The notes beneath the pieces are model-generated. The model did not search any database, was not told where the DNA came from, and was given only the letters and a program-made list of their open reading frames with translations. Of a stretch of 64,000 nucleotides of DNA, positions 48,068 to 59,534 are shown in pieces. The position numbers and the translations under genes were made by a program. Every line of letters begins with the position of its first letter. The stretch's first letter is position 1. The DNA is from Siphonodentalium dalli. Taxonomy: Eukaryota > Mollusca > Scaphopoda > Gadilida > Siphonodentaliidae. The stretch covers positions 180,702,011 to 180,766,010 of the forward strand of contig CP136064.1 in the NCBI GenBank assembly GCA_032622095.1. The letters run 5' to 3'.

Positions 48068-50250
48068 TTTTTTTTTACTTTAAACATATTTTATTTGTAT
48101 ATCGAATAATACAAAAGGGATCGGGGACAAGTTACAAAACTTACTTTGCCCCTCTCCCTGTTTACAATAATATTATTCATACAAAATGTGAAGGAAAGAT
48201 TCAAAATCATATATAGGTTAAACATATTTACATTTACAAATGAGTGGGTTCGGGGTTTGGGGTGGGAGGTGCCAAAACCGATTTGTGACTAATTTGCTTT
48301 TTGTGGCTAATTCTGAAATGCGTTTGATTATCCGACTTCGAATCGTTTAGTCGCTGTTATATATCGATGGACTATTTTGAAGAGAATTTTGTTTCTTCTA
48401 TTTGAGATATCGGGAATTCCGAGAAGTAAATCATTGATATGAGTAATTTTTAGTCCTTCTTGGTATAATTTTTGACACATTTCCATTCGTTCGGTGTGAA
48501 ATAGGCGACACGCTCAGAGGTAGTGGTAAGTATCTTCGCATGGATTTCCACAATGGCATTGGGGGCTGTCAGAGATATAATTTTGGAACATATCGGAACG
48601 AAGGCTGCTGCATTTGTTACGCGACATTAAGCGTTCTAAGACCTGTATAGAAGTATGATGGTGGTTTTACTGTAGGATCTATTAATTCGAGATAAAATTT
48701 GAAGTCTGCGATAGATTCGGCATCTGTTATTTCTGTGGGTATGTCATTCCACGATTTTAAAGTAGCGGGGAAGAATGATTTTTTTTAAATGCTCGGTGTT
48801 ACAGAAGTAAGAATAGAATTTTCCCGGTTTTCTCAAGTTATAACCAGAGACTTCAGATGATCTAGGTGTTAGAAGATTGTGTAGGTATTCGGGGGCATCG
48901 TCATTTACTATTTTATACATTGCTTGTAGTTTATGGATCTCTCTTCTCTTGCTCAGTGTTGGCCAGCCAACTTCATTTAGGAGGTTTATATTGGACACTG
49001 ATCGTGTGAGGCCACTAACTGTTCGGGCGGCATCGCAATGTAATCGGTCGAGCTTCTCGGTTAGGTATTTGGGGGCACAATCCCAGACTACATCGGAGTA
49101 ATCAAATAGTGGTAGGATAAAAGTTTTGTAAATGCTTTCAAGCGATCTTCGGTCAAGCTGATTTTTAAATATTCGGAGCTGTGCTAAGCGTGAGGCTATT
49201 CTGTTTTTTTTATACCATTTAGGTGATTATTCCATTTTAAGTTAGCTTGGAGTTCCAGACCGAGGTGTTTATGTGTTTCAACAAATGAGATTGGATCCTG
49301 TTTAAAGGTTAAGTCGGGGGCTTCCCCAGAAGTCCCTGTTAGTGCATAGGACATACTAATTGTTTTAGAAGGATTAAAGTTTACTAACCAGTTTTCAGAC
49401 CATTGTGCTATGATTTGGAGGTCACTATTCATGACGCGGCCTAATTCATTTAGGTCATAGTGACTATTTGTTAGACATGTGTCGTCGGCGTACATTCTCG
49501 TAAAAGAAAGTATGTTGTCTGGTAAATCGTTGATATAGACAAGGAAGAGGAAGGGTCCTAAGATTTAGCCCTGTTGTACACCAGCTGGGATGATCTCGTA
49601 TTCAGAAAAGGTGTTATTTAATAAAACTCTTTGTTGCCGTTTATGAAGGTAGTCCTCTATCCATCTCAATGTTCTCCCGCGAACTCCATAATTATATAGC
49701 TTATATAACAGTCCCCTGTGCCAAACTCTCTGGAAGGCTTTGGAAATATCACAGAAAACAGAGCATGTATATAGTCCTTTGTCGAGAGATTGACATAGGT
49801 GATTGTAGAGGTCTATCAGTTGGTGAGATGTGCTGTGGCCGGTTATGAAACCCGATTGGTTGGAATAAAGTAATTTATTGTCGTCAAAGAACGGACTTAT
49901 TTGTTTTAGTACAAGTTTTTCAAACGCTTTCCCAAGACAAGGAAGCAGGGAGATAGGTCGATAGTTTTTTGTGTCGGCTGGGTCATCTTTTTTGAAAATT
50001 GGGACAACGTTAGCCTTTTTCCAGGTAGATGGAAACTTTGCGTTGTTGAAGGATTTATTGAAAATTATTGATAGAGGATATGCTATTGATTCAGCTGTTG
50101 AATTTAACATTTTCGCACTTATTCCATCATGTCCATGGGCTTTATTCAGTTTGAGTGATGTTAATACAGAAATGATCTCATCCTGCGTAAATTCCAATTC
50201 CGTTAGTTCTTTTTCACAACGCGATTTGAATGATGGTAATTTATGGGATG
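48068..50250 (-). mobile_element. 5'-truncated LINE with poly-A tail and 13-bp target duplication
   Basis: On the minus strand the element runs from 50250 to 48068 and ends in a run of 12 A. The same 13 bases, AACCATAACCCTT, flank it at 48055-48067 and 50251-50263. It begins inside ORF2 just before the RT domain, so its 5' half never copied in, as is common for target-primed reverse transcription. The target is the telomere-like satellite. Stops and frameshifts show decay. Confidence 0.92.
48744..50197 (-). pseudogene. LINE ORF2 reverse transcriptase, truncated and broken
   Basis: Minus-strand frames contain LNKAHGHDGISAKML, FKKDDPADTKNYRPISLLP, SGFITGHSTSHQL and DISKAFQRVWH (palm). GVQQG follows, then a stop codon where the family usually has Ser (QGSILGP), at 49567-49569. 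Then come ILGPFLFLVYINDLP, the catalytic MYADDTCLT, HLGLELQ, a frameshift in a T-run near 49205, and a C-terminal region with LNEVGWPTLSKRREIHK and YNLRKPGKFY. It is Jockey/CR1-type by motif style. The endonuclease is missing because of 5' truncation. Confidence 0.92.
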
Positions 50251-50330
50251 AACCATAACCCTTACCCTAACCTAGAGGATACGGATCAATACCCTGATCC
50301 TAATATGCACGCTATGTCGAGATCTCTTAG
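50251..50330 (+). repeat. Continuation of the telomere-like satellite
   Basis: AACCATAACCCTTACCCTAA followed by CCTAGAGG and CCCTGATCCTAA continues the array seen before the LINE insertion and then fades into unique sequence. Confidence 0.7.
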
Positions 50331-50707
50331 TATATACTCTCTTACTGCCATACTAAATATACGTACCCCACCTGTTACCGTACAACATCGGGCAATACTC
50401 GTGGACTGTTCTCTTGTCTGGGAGGCTGTTGGACTGCACGTTCCACCACAGTGCCAGCGATCCCTGCAACGTTATAGATGCATAATCCGAATTAGCGCTA
50501 CCAAATGACTATTTCTTTGGCTTCGGGGGATGGAAAATATTTGATTCGAGTCGAGGAACCCACCAATCAAAGCTCAGTGTGATCAGATATTGATTGTTGA
50601 AATTTGTTATTTCTCGAAATTATTTGATGCCCAGAAACGAGTCGTAAAACCGATGGTCTCGGACAAAATTGCGGATGAAGATGGATAACGCTAAAATCAA
50701 GTCGACC

Positions 50708-50855
50708 ATATGTCGCCTCGCATATATATAAGAAAATGCATTGGCCTAACAATATTTACCTTGATCTTGTAAGCATATGGTCGACTCACATATATAAGGG
50801 AATGCACTGGCACAGGGTCTTTAATGCTGCTCCAGCGGAGATCCCGTCATGAAAG
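50708..50855 (+). repeat. Dispersed repeat, sister of 4590-4775
   Basis: Contains CCTCGCATATATATAAG, CATTGGCCTAACAATA, GGGAATGCACTGGCAC, TTTAATGCTGC and GATCCCGTCAT in the same order as the 5' copy. Confidence 0.7.
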
Positions 50856-51584
50856 GGTTAACGTTACCACTAATAAACCAATGGTATAATTAGTTCATTG
50901 CGGTGTTTTCACACTTAACCCGGGAAAGGTTATATCAGTGACCATTTATTGATAACAATGGAGGGGGTCACACTATACCCGGATGCAACTTGAAATGACA
51001 CGGTACTGTATCGATGCGATAATTTTAATGCCGATAATATGTTTGTTTTAACAAAGATTATCCAGTGGAAGTCCCTAATATAATAAATGATAGGTTAATC
51101 TAGTACAAGTTACATTAAAGTGGAAACGAGCGATACAGTGGGTCCAACAATAGGGTCAAACAATAGGGTTATGACAAAGTGTTGACACGTATCGTTTAGC
51201 CGTGTGAGGAAACATTAGGAAGGTTCTTTATCCTCCCATGAGCAAAGGAGTTTGAATTAAAAAGAGGAATATGTCCCAAACAGAAGTAGGATATTCTATA
51301 TCGCCTTGTGGGCACTTCATGTGGGCACATATGTTTCATATCTTGGTGGAATATATTTGTGCCCCTGTTATATGACTCAGTTCATGCATAAATTATACAA
51401 TGTTGGCCCAAATCTCTCGTGCTCGCATGTGGGCCTTTAACGCATAGTGTCGCTGAAGGGGTCACTCTCAACTAAAGAGTGCTGAAGGGTAAACAGGTTT
51501 TGAAAATGTACTGATGGGTACACATGGTTTACTAAAATGCGCTCAAGGGCGTACACGTGTTAGCTCTGATCACATTATTGCTGC
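50856..51584. other. Non-coding DNA, no supported feature
   Basis: No recognisable coding, RNA or terminal-repeat signals. Confidence 0.35.
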
Positions 51585-51840
51585 TACACTTCAAGAACAC
51601 TTCCCAAAAATGGGTTACTCTGCGACCACTCCCCACCTGATCCATCAAGAACAGAAAACTACATGCAGTCCCATATATCACCAGATACAGTCCGAAATAA
51701 CCGAGTGGATGTACCTTTTAAAATGTAACAATAAAATATCTGACACCAGTATGTATTGGTTCAGCTGGACCTACAACAGCTGATGGGTGAGTAACAGGAT
51801 AGTACAGAGGCCAGGCAAGAAAAAAAAAATTTCGTCGACA
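51585..51840 (-). repeat. LTR fragment, reverse orientation, matching 58130-59310
   Basis: The reverse complement aligns closely with the DNA flanking and including 59114-59310: GGCCTCTGTACT, TCCTGTTACTC, CCCATCAGCTGT, ACTGGTGTCAGATATTTTAT, TTACATTTTAAAAG, GGTTATTTCGGACTGTA, GGTGGGGAGTGGTCGCAGAG. It lacks the 940-bp foldback present at 58174, so it records an unoccupied version of that site. Confidence 0.85.
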
Positions 51841-52566
51841 TTTTTTTCTATTAGGCAGTGTAATTGTGGACCCTCTAATGCCGGTAGTCAACAGTTTAAG
51901 GTGTGCGGCAATGTTTGAATACTAAGAACATCCAAATTGTTTTATGTGTAATACTATGGATATTCTACCTGAAAATGATTCCAAATAATTTCACAATTTA
52001 GTAGACAAAGTTGTTTTACCGAAAAAGTTTAATTATTTGGAAAAAAATAAGAAATTCAGATAATTTATCAAACTTAAAATTTAATTTCCCCCAAGAATTT
52101 GTTATTCTTACATGGAGTCTATGGACTCAAAATTTACCTTGATTTATGTTCTTGATAATGGGATAGAACACAATGTCTTACGTATAATAGTTTTTAAATT
52201 ATTAAAAGTATACTACCCCTCCCCCTAAACAAATTTAAATCCCGGAAATATTCTATATTTTGGTATATGCCAACACAACATAAAAATATGTAAAATAGGT
52301 CACTCCTGGAAGTTTGCTTATATTTATATGAGATTGTGGTGGGTTTATTGAATAACAACATGACTTCAAAACAATTTTTAAATGTGATTATTGACTAAAA
52401 TATGCAAATTTTATACAAAATTTTGAATACCAGATTCTCACACTGTTTTAAACAGTTCAAACATGTGTATTACCCAAAGATGAGTCACGGTCACAATTGT
52501 CCACTATATTGTACAGAATGTAAGGGCGTAAACAATTCAGCTGACATTTACAGGCGAGTGAACAAT
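51841..52566. other. AT-rich non-coding DNA
   Basis: No recognisable gene. A short block GCGGCAATG...CTACCGGCATTA (about 51875-51915) weakly resembles, in reverse, 56050-56085. Confidence 0.3.
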
Positions 52567-54038
52567 TCAAGTTGGATTTTCGACACTACATCTTGATGAA
52601 GAACACCTGGAACCTGAACATTTACAAGTGGTGATTTCCCGAAATGTTTTCGGTAATGGCTCGGCAGTCATGAGTGTCGGTGCCATGCCTCCATCTTCTT
52701 TCCAACCGTAACTGGTAGGTAACTTCGGAACAGACATGAGGTCTGCATAGCAAACAAATGTTTGATATTGACTGCGGAGTAGATGTTGATGCAAACAATT
52801 TTTAGTTGATTGAAGTTTTGATAAGTCTGCTAGTTGATGGAACGTTTCAGCCCAGAGTTCATTCGCACCACATGCATTTTATGATTGAGATACAGTTGCA
52901 TGATAAACTTTTCTGCCAGAAGGTCAATAGGTTGTCACAGGGAAGGTGTTTTCATGTATTTCTCCCAAGTTGACTTTGTCCCTTTTCCAAATAGTTCACT
53001 GGTTGTATCACATCCTGTAACTGCATGATAAATTGGCAATCCATTAATTACCGATACAGGAAAATTCTTTTCTATAGCATTAATTGGGAGGTATTTATGT
53101 TTCTTCATGGTCCCCGCACTCATAATAATTACCCAATCAAGATTTCGCATGTGATAGAGAAGCAATACAAGGGCATCTGTGTCACGACTTTGGACTATTA
53201 CTCTAGCATTTCCGTTTGTTGCAGCATGTTGAACATGTGATAGCATTCTGGTATCAGCTTCTTCATGAGATGATTTTAGATGATCTAATGGGGAATCCAT
53301 TTGATGTTCAGTGATAGCTATCTGATAAGCCACCAGCTACAATCACGGTATTTCCTATATGTTGTCATCTCCTTGGGAATTCGCTAGTCAGAAACTGAAA
53401 AAGTATTTTCTTATTTTCTGATGATACAATGAACGTTACTCAGGAATGTTGCAGTGGAAGATCTCTTCTATCAACAAGTTTGTGGCGTGGGTGTATCTAG
53501 TTGACTGATTTCTCATTTGGCATGTCCCAAATTTTGTGGAGGCTGCTGAATAATTGTCGAAGACAATATCGACTTGATTACATCCATTTGTCCTGAATTA
53601 TTTCATCACTATATTTGTGAAGACATCTGCAAGATCGCCAAATGTTTCAGCGTGGTTTGGTTTATCAATAGATTGAACAAGTGCCATACCATCAATTACA
53701 TAGCAATTGTCTTAGGAGAATATGGAAGTTCGTTCAAAGAATATTGGTCTGATAGAATGTGAAGTTATGCATCTTTATTTGTGGAATGGAGTTGTCCATC
53801 TAGTGAAGCAAGTGACATTGGCGTCTTTCTGATTTCCGAATTGACTGATGGATGGAATATCCATATTTCTTCCATTAGCTACAGCACGTAGTAACCGCCG
53901 GACAAGCTCACACTCAGTCAAGCCTAAAATTACAGTCCTTGATGTTGGGGTGTTTGTATTTTTCTGACAGAATAAGCATAGGTCCCATTTGGTCACTCTG
54001 GCATTCTTAGTTGGTGGCACCACTATTTCTGGCTCCAT
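52567..54038 (-). pseudogene. Decayed repeat-encoded protein with PIN/FEN-like nuclease motifs
   Basis: Minus-strand frames carry, in order: an N-terminal zinc-like LCLFCQ segment (53775-54038); VIDGMALVQ and TFGDLADVF (about 53690); VDIVFDNYS (about 53560); SHEEADTRML, QSRDTDALVLLLY and GLPIYHAVTGCDTTSELFGK (52935-53333); then GWKEDGGMAP and a Cys-rich tail CKCSGSRCSSSRC (52567-52794). I recognise this order from a large uncharacterised protein family repeated in invertebrate genomes. The acidic motifs are spaced like the metal-binding residues of PIN/FEN nucleases, with GKGTKS like a helix-hairpin-helix. That functional reading is inference. Stops (e.g. VMK* near 53600) show it is dead. Confidence 0.7.
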
Positions 54039-54589
54039 CGTTTATTGTGTCCTGAAATATGAAAATAAACCATTTGTAGTCATGTGATATATGATTTATT
54101 AAAACACAGGCCATACCAGTGGCAGCACCAGGGGGTTCAATACATGGCCTTAAGAGGGTCCTTATGTGCTGTGGGATTAAGTGGTACTCACGTAAATATT
54201 TTATAGGGCATGACCAACGGCATCTCACCCCACCCCGATGACACTGCCACTGGGCTATGTCTAGATAAATAGCATTTTTATTCTTTAAGCTACTATGCAC
54301 TACAGATACATAAATATTTGCATTGGTACAAAACAAACTTGCTGTTTGAATGAGCATGTAAATTACACCATTATCTCAAGAATATATAAACATGGGAAAA
54401 CTAACCTGACTTTATTATGGTATGTATCAGATGATGTCGATATTATCTTCTACAATACTCTCTGACTTTTACTTTCATTCTGATAGAACTGTGAGATTCT
54501 GCATTGTGTGACATGATGGAACAGGGAGAGAAACAACTAATCTAATTGATTGTCATTTTGGATAAGAGTTATATTTAAGTTATCAAAAA

Positions 54590-54954
54590 TTAACTCTTTC
54601 AGTGCCTATCTCCTATGACCTTGAGTGATCCATGCTATTGGGCCAGGGCCAAGGAGATAGGCCCAACGTTTGAGACCTTCTTGTTTTAGTCACAAATATT
54701 GACAAATCATAAAACTTGGCAAGATTTATTCAGAACTAATTTACTTTATGTGTCAACCAAAAAAAATTGAGTTACAGTCAGATATGTTTAATATTATTAT
54801 GACTCCATATAATATATTACGAATGAACCTCGACTCATAACTCATATGTAGTATCCATATTTCAATGAAAAATCCTAAATGTCCCTGATTGTCCACTGGA
54901 ACTCTTGTTAGGACTACCAGAGCAAGCAAATGGGTGCGGCAGTGAAAGAGTTAA
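54590..54954. mobile_element. piggyBac-like MITE with TTAA targets (365 bp)
   Basis: It is bounded by TTAA on both sides with inverted ends: TTAACTCTTTCAGTGCC left; GGCAGTGAAAGAGTTAA right (one mismatch). An inner hairpin pairs GCCTATCTCCT with AGGAGATAGGC (54604-54664). YYCTTTNR-type ends next to TTAA are characteristic of piggyBac-derived MITEs. No coding capacity. Confidence 0.88.
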
Positions 54955-56020
54955 GCCTAGGATTTCACCATAATGTTAATACGATGAATCTACAGTGTGT
55001 GTATTAACTGAAATAGTCATTCTGAAGATCATAATGGATAGTATTGGTATGGGCAGAAAAATGAGAACTAAAAGTATACCCTATGAATAAAATATACTCT
55101 AATGATATGTGTATTAGACATTGGAAAGTTAAATTATACTCACTATGCCCAGATTGGGTTGCTGGTTACATTTATGAAATATAGTAGAGTGTATTAAAAT
55201 ACATAGGTTTAAAATTTAATATACAATACATCTAAGAATGTGACAATCCAGTTATTAGGAACCAGATCTCATTACCATCTAGCTTACCATAGTTTTTCAA
55301 AAGGTCAAGGTCATTTAAATAGACATGCTTGGTGACTTTGGGGTGTGTTACTTGGCTTTTTCCAGAATCCCTGGCATCGCATATGCAAAACTTAAAATGA
55401 ATATAGCAGTGTGCCAATGCTTGTGCCAAATGTTGTGTAAATAGAGTACATTACATTTTCACTCAGACATAGGCTTGGCTCTGGTCAGTCTCGGAATAAT
55501 TCTTCTAAAGTCACATTAAAAATATTTTTGAATGAACTTGCAAAATCACATGGGTCAAATGTGTTTACTGAGATACTTAATAACATTTCAGCAAACTATT
55601 AATATTACTTACCTTCATAATCTTTGACAATCTTTGGAAATTCTTCATTCAAAATATGTACTTTCAAATTGTAAACGTGCATTAACTATGGATGCCTAAT
55701 TCAGTAATCAATGAGTATGAATATATGTTATACTAAAGGCTAAAAGTATGTTTATGGAATACATGTTGGTTTCTTGATGGAACACGTAAATCAATATGCC
55801 CTGCAGACAAAAATACATAATGTTAGAGGAATATACAGTAGAAAATTACTAAAAATGTACCATTTTTCCTATAAAAATGTCTGAACACGACTTTAATGTC
55901 TTAAAAATATCCCTTTTTAGATCAATACTTATATATATTTAGATGAAATAAGCTAAAAACCTCATCTATGAAAAGTGTTCTCAATGGATAGACCAATTAT
56001 TTAATTTTTAGATTTTTGTT
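54955..56020. other. AT-rich non-coding DNA
   Basis: No supported features. Confidence 0.35.
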
Positions 56021-56299
56021 CTGTGGGCGACAGAGTTATCCCCCTTGTATAGTCCCGCACACCCGTAAGTTGACTACCGGGCGTGAAGTGACCCTGGGGT
56101 GTCCCTTTATACTGTGAGGAAATGCATTTTTTACAAATACATTTCCCAAAGTAAATATTTCCAAACTTTAAATTCACAAATATCTCGGGAAAAAGTTAAT
56201 AAAACCCGGTCTTACTTTCACACCTTATTTAAAGGATATTCCGCTTCAAGGGGTGTTATATATAATAACTTCATATTCAGTAATTGTTGATTTATAAGT

Positions 56300-58092
56300 G
56301 CAAATCACTTTGTGATCGGCGATGTTTTGTTTTCTCATGGGCGCCGCCATCTTGCCGTAGTTCAGCTTCGGCGTTCTTGGTATCTGTTCATCGGGTCCTC
56401 ACATACTATATGACGCATATTTATCATGGAATACATAAAAATCACTCATATCTAAATGATTTCTAAATTATGGTATCATTTATTTATTTTTGATGATGCT
56501 GTTGATGTTTTAACTACGCACTAGAAATAGTGCGTAGTTAAACCATCTGCAAAGAGAAATCTCGCAGTTTCATTGGTTCTTAAACTCTGCAGAATTTTCC
56601 GGCCTTCTCATTGGATAATTTTTTTTGCAGAATTTAAAAGGTATATTAACCCTTGAAATTTGACATTCAAAGTTCTGCATCAGTTATTATTTCTGGACAT
56701 TTCTGTATTATGCTTGTGTATGATCTGGACTTTGTGTATTATTTCATTCTAGAATTCGTTATTTATTCCAAAGTAATAGGTAAATTTTCTAAGTCATTAT
56801 TTATTAACTTTATCAGCGCTTTAACTATTTTAAAACAAACTTTTCTAATTATTTTCTATGTGAGCATGTTTTCCAAAACATAAATTTTAGTTAAATCTAT
56901 ATTGTTGGCTACTAGTATGTTTCAAACAGGTATGAGTAATCTGAACTCCATGACAAGAGGTGGTACCAAAACAGCCAATGGAGTGGAATTGTCTGAAGTG
57001 GCAGACTAAAATGGGACCACCCAAATGAACATGTTTCCAAACTTTCCATTAGGGCAAACTGGGGCTCAGCTTCCATATGAGGATAACTATCGAAGACAAA
57101 TGGCGATAAATAAAGTGGAGACCATTCCAACACCAATAGAGAGCAGCTATGCATGTACCAAAGTCGTTATGAGCAACTAGTATATATACTATATGGGCCT
57201 ATTTAATTTGTACCCAATTATGTAAAATAGTTATATTTACTAAAATAGTTTTTCCTGCAAGTCTTGGAGAATTTTGGTTCTCTCCAAACGTCTATTTAAT
57301 TTCATGCTCACATATTTTTGAAAGTTTTATTTCAAAGTAGGCATTATTCGATGCAGAACCATGGGATGGAACTAATCTTGGCCTGATTAGTTCTGTTCCA
57401 GTCACTTCATAGATGGGTAAGAAAATATTTCCATTTGTATTTAAATATTTCATATCATGGAGTAAATTTATCACATACATGTATTAAAATATAAATATTC
57501 AATCTCATAAAATTATCCACTTAATATTTATTTATTTAACAGTACTCAAAATTTCTTCATCTTCTAGACATTACAAAACAGACATCAAATGGCCTCATAC
57601 TCATTTCATATTCATAAATATTTTATTAAAGTCACTCATAGTCAAAATTCTAGTCATAAAATCTGCTCAAAATTATCTCAGCTACATGTTTATCATACAT
57701 ATAATGTTGTTACAAATTTTTTCACAAATTGTTAATGTTAAAGTTTAATAATCGCAAAGTTTAAAACAAATTAAATTTATACTTTTACAAATAACTCCTT
57801 CTGTATTGCAAAGACAGTTCTGCTGTCTTTGTTATATCTAGTCAGGCTAATAGCCTCCTTACCTTATTTTTCTGGGGCTTTTTCATAAATACTACTTGGT
57901 TAATCCTGGCTTATGTGTCAGCACCTGGTGATAGGCATGTTCACATGTGACTTCGTTACCATCGTGATGTGGCGGGAGACACTCCATGAGACCTTCCATT
58001 GGAAAGTCTCCTGAAGCTTGTCATCTTGCCAGTCTCGGAGGGTGGGGAAGACCACACGTGGGTGTGCATACCACTTGGGCGTTACAATACAT
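56300..58092 (+). repeat. LTR-like region of a Gypsy-related element
   Basis: CATGGGCGCCGCCAT (56337) and a downstream Trp/GCAG-rich promoter-like stretch with GTTCTGCATCAGTT (56671) recur at 62947 and 63344 near the right end of the window. The 3' part, with GAGGGTGGGGAA and GCATACCACTTGGGCGTTAC A (58036-58090), matches the LTR 3' end before the gag region (59350-59392). It is therefore probably an LTR or solo LTR related to the downstream element; its exact start is unknown (between about 56000 and 56300). Confidence 0.45.
56509..56542. repeat. Perfect hairpin, 15-bp arms with GAAA loop
   Basis: TTTAACTACGCACTA, loop GAAA (56524-56527), TAGTGCGTAGTTAAA. In RNA this would form a stable stem capped by a GNRA tetraloop. 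It lies inside the LTR-like region, upstream of the promoter-like GCAG-rich stretch. The function is unknown. Confidence 0.9.
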
Positions 58093-58173
58093 TAGAAAAG
58101 GTTTTAGTAATATACATTCATAAGTCGACGAAAGTGACTTCTAGAGGTTTTTTGTGGTTCTGGCCTCTGTACT

Positions 58174-59113
58174 AGGATACGTGATCCTAATGATGAAAAT
58201 AAATCAAATTAATTATTTATTCAGCACATAACTATAGATAATATTTTAACAGACATACATTTGTATTTTGAATGTTAAGTAATTGTATGGTAAAATGAAT
58301 ATAAAATGGAACATTTTGCAAGTTGAATGATCAGAATGGAATGACTATTTATCACATTTTTTATGAAGTGATAGATGAAAGATGAACTTTTTATAATTTA
58401 CTTATTTAAATTTGAATGACATGCAGAAATAGTAGACTAATATGCAGAAATGCATAAAAATAGAATTTAACTATTTGCACCTAAACAATGGAAACTGGAA
58501 AAAATATTAATTTTTATACCATTTATGATTTGAAACGATAAACATTACGAATCATATACACAATACACAAAACAGATTGATACAAAACTTTGTCCACATA
58601 ATACATATATTTAAATAATTTCTAAGTGGTATGATAACTTTAATAAAAGTCTGACATGAAATGCTGATAGAATCAGAGAAAAATATTTTTTTCCAGTTTC
58701 CATTTTTAGGTGCAAATAGTTAAATTCTATTTTTTATGCTTTTCTGCATATTAATCTACTATTTCTGCATGTCATTCAAATAAGGTAAATAATTTTTCAC
58801 ACAAATCTCTAGTTAATTGGAATAATTTTATGTTTTCTAAAACTTGGTCAAATAAAAATTAATGTTTCAAGTCACTTTAAAGATTTTATTTAACTTCATT
58901 TAAATTTATAAAAAGTTCATCTTTCACTTTATAAAAATATGATAAATAGTAATTCCATTCAACTTGCAAAATGTTCCATCTTATTTTCGTTTTCTCATAC
59001 AATTACTTAACATTCCGTCCATACAAAGTATGTCTGTTAAAATATTATTTATAGTTTATGTGCTAAATAAATCATTAATTTAATTTATTTTCATCATTAG
59101 GATCACGTATCCT
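58174..59113. mobile_element. Large foldback element inserted in an LTR (940 bp)
   Basis: The ends AGGATACGTGATCCTAATGA and TCATTAGGATCACGTATCCT begin inverted arms of over 300 bp each. They pair through AATATTTTAACAGACATAC, GTTAAGTAATTGTATG, GGAACATTTTGCAAGTTGAA and GACATGCAGAAATAGTAGA. The loop is about 185 bp. The related sequence at 51790-51812 reads straight across the site (GTACTATCCTGTTACTC), showing this is an insertion. No ORF. Confidence 0.9.
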
Positions 59114-59406
59114 GTTACTCGCCCATCAGCTGTCGTAGGCCCAGCTAAACAAATACCTACTGGTGTCAGATATTTTATTGTTACATTTTAAAAGTTACAT
59201 CCACTGGTTATTTCGGACTGTAACTGTACCTGGTGATATATGGAACTGCGTGTAGTTTTCTCTTCTTGGTGGATCAGGTGGGGAGTGGTCGCAGAGTAAC
59301 CCATTTTGGGGAATTTTGTGACTTATTCGTAACCGTCGATTCTCTGAGAGGTGGGAACTGAATGTATTTGTGTATACCACTTGTGTGTTACATTTTTGGT
59401 GTCAGA
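59114..59406 (+). repeat. LTR 3' end and primer-binding site of the Gypsy-like element
   Basis: The LTR ends with ACCACTTGTGTGTTACA (59376-59392), matching the similar end at 58090. It is followed by TTTT and TGGTGTCAGA (59397-59406), which fits the TGG-initiated primer-binding site of Gypsy elements. The gag-like frame starts 130 bp downstream. Confidence 0.6.
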
Positions 59407-59534
59407 CAAGTGTGACCTTAGTACATTTATGAGATCCAGTGATACGAATCTACATGTCCAGTTCTGTGTTGAATTTGTTTGTCATGTTTTTTATCTTCGA
59501 TGCTAGGTATAATCTGCCGGTGGAAGTTAACATA

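Noticed and set aside
56912-57154. 80-codon minus-strand frame rich in Leu, Ser and Pro
   Set aside because: No start context, no family match, and it lies within an LTR-like region.
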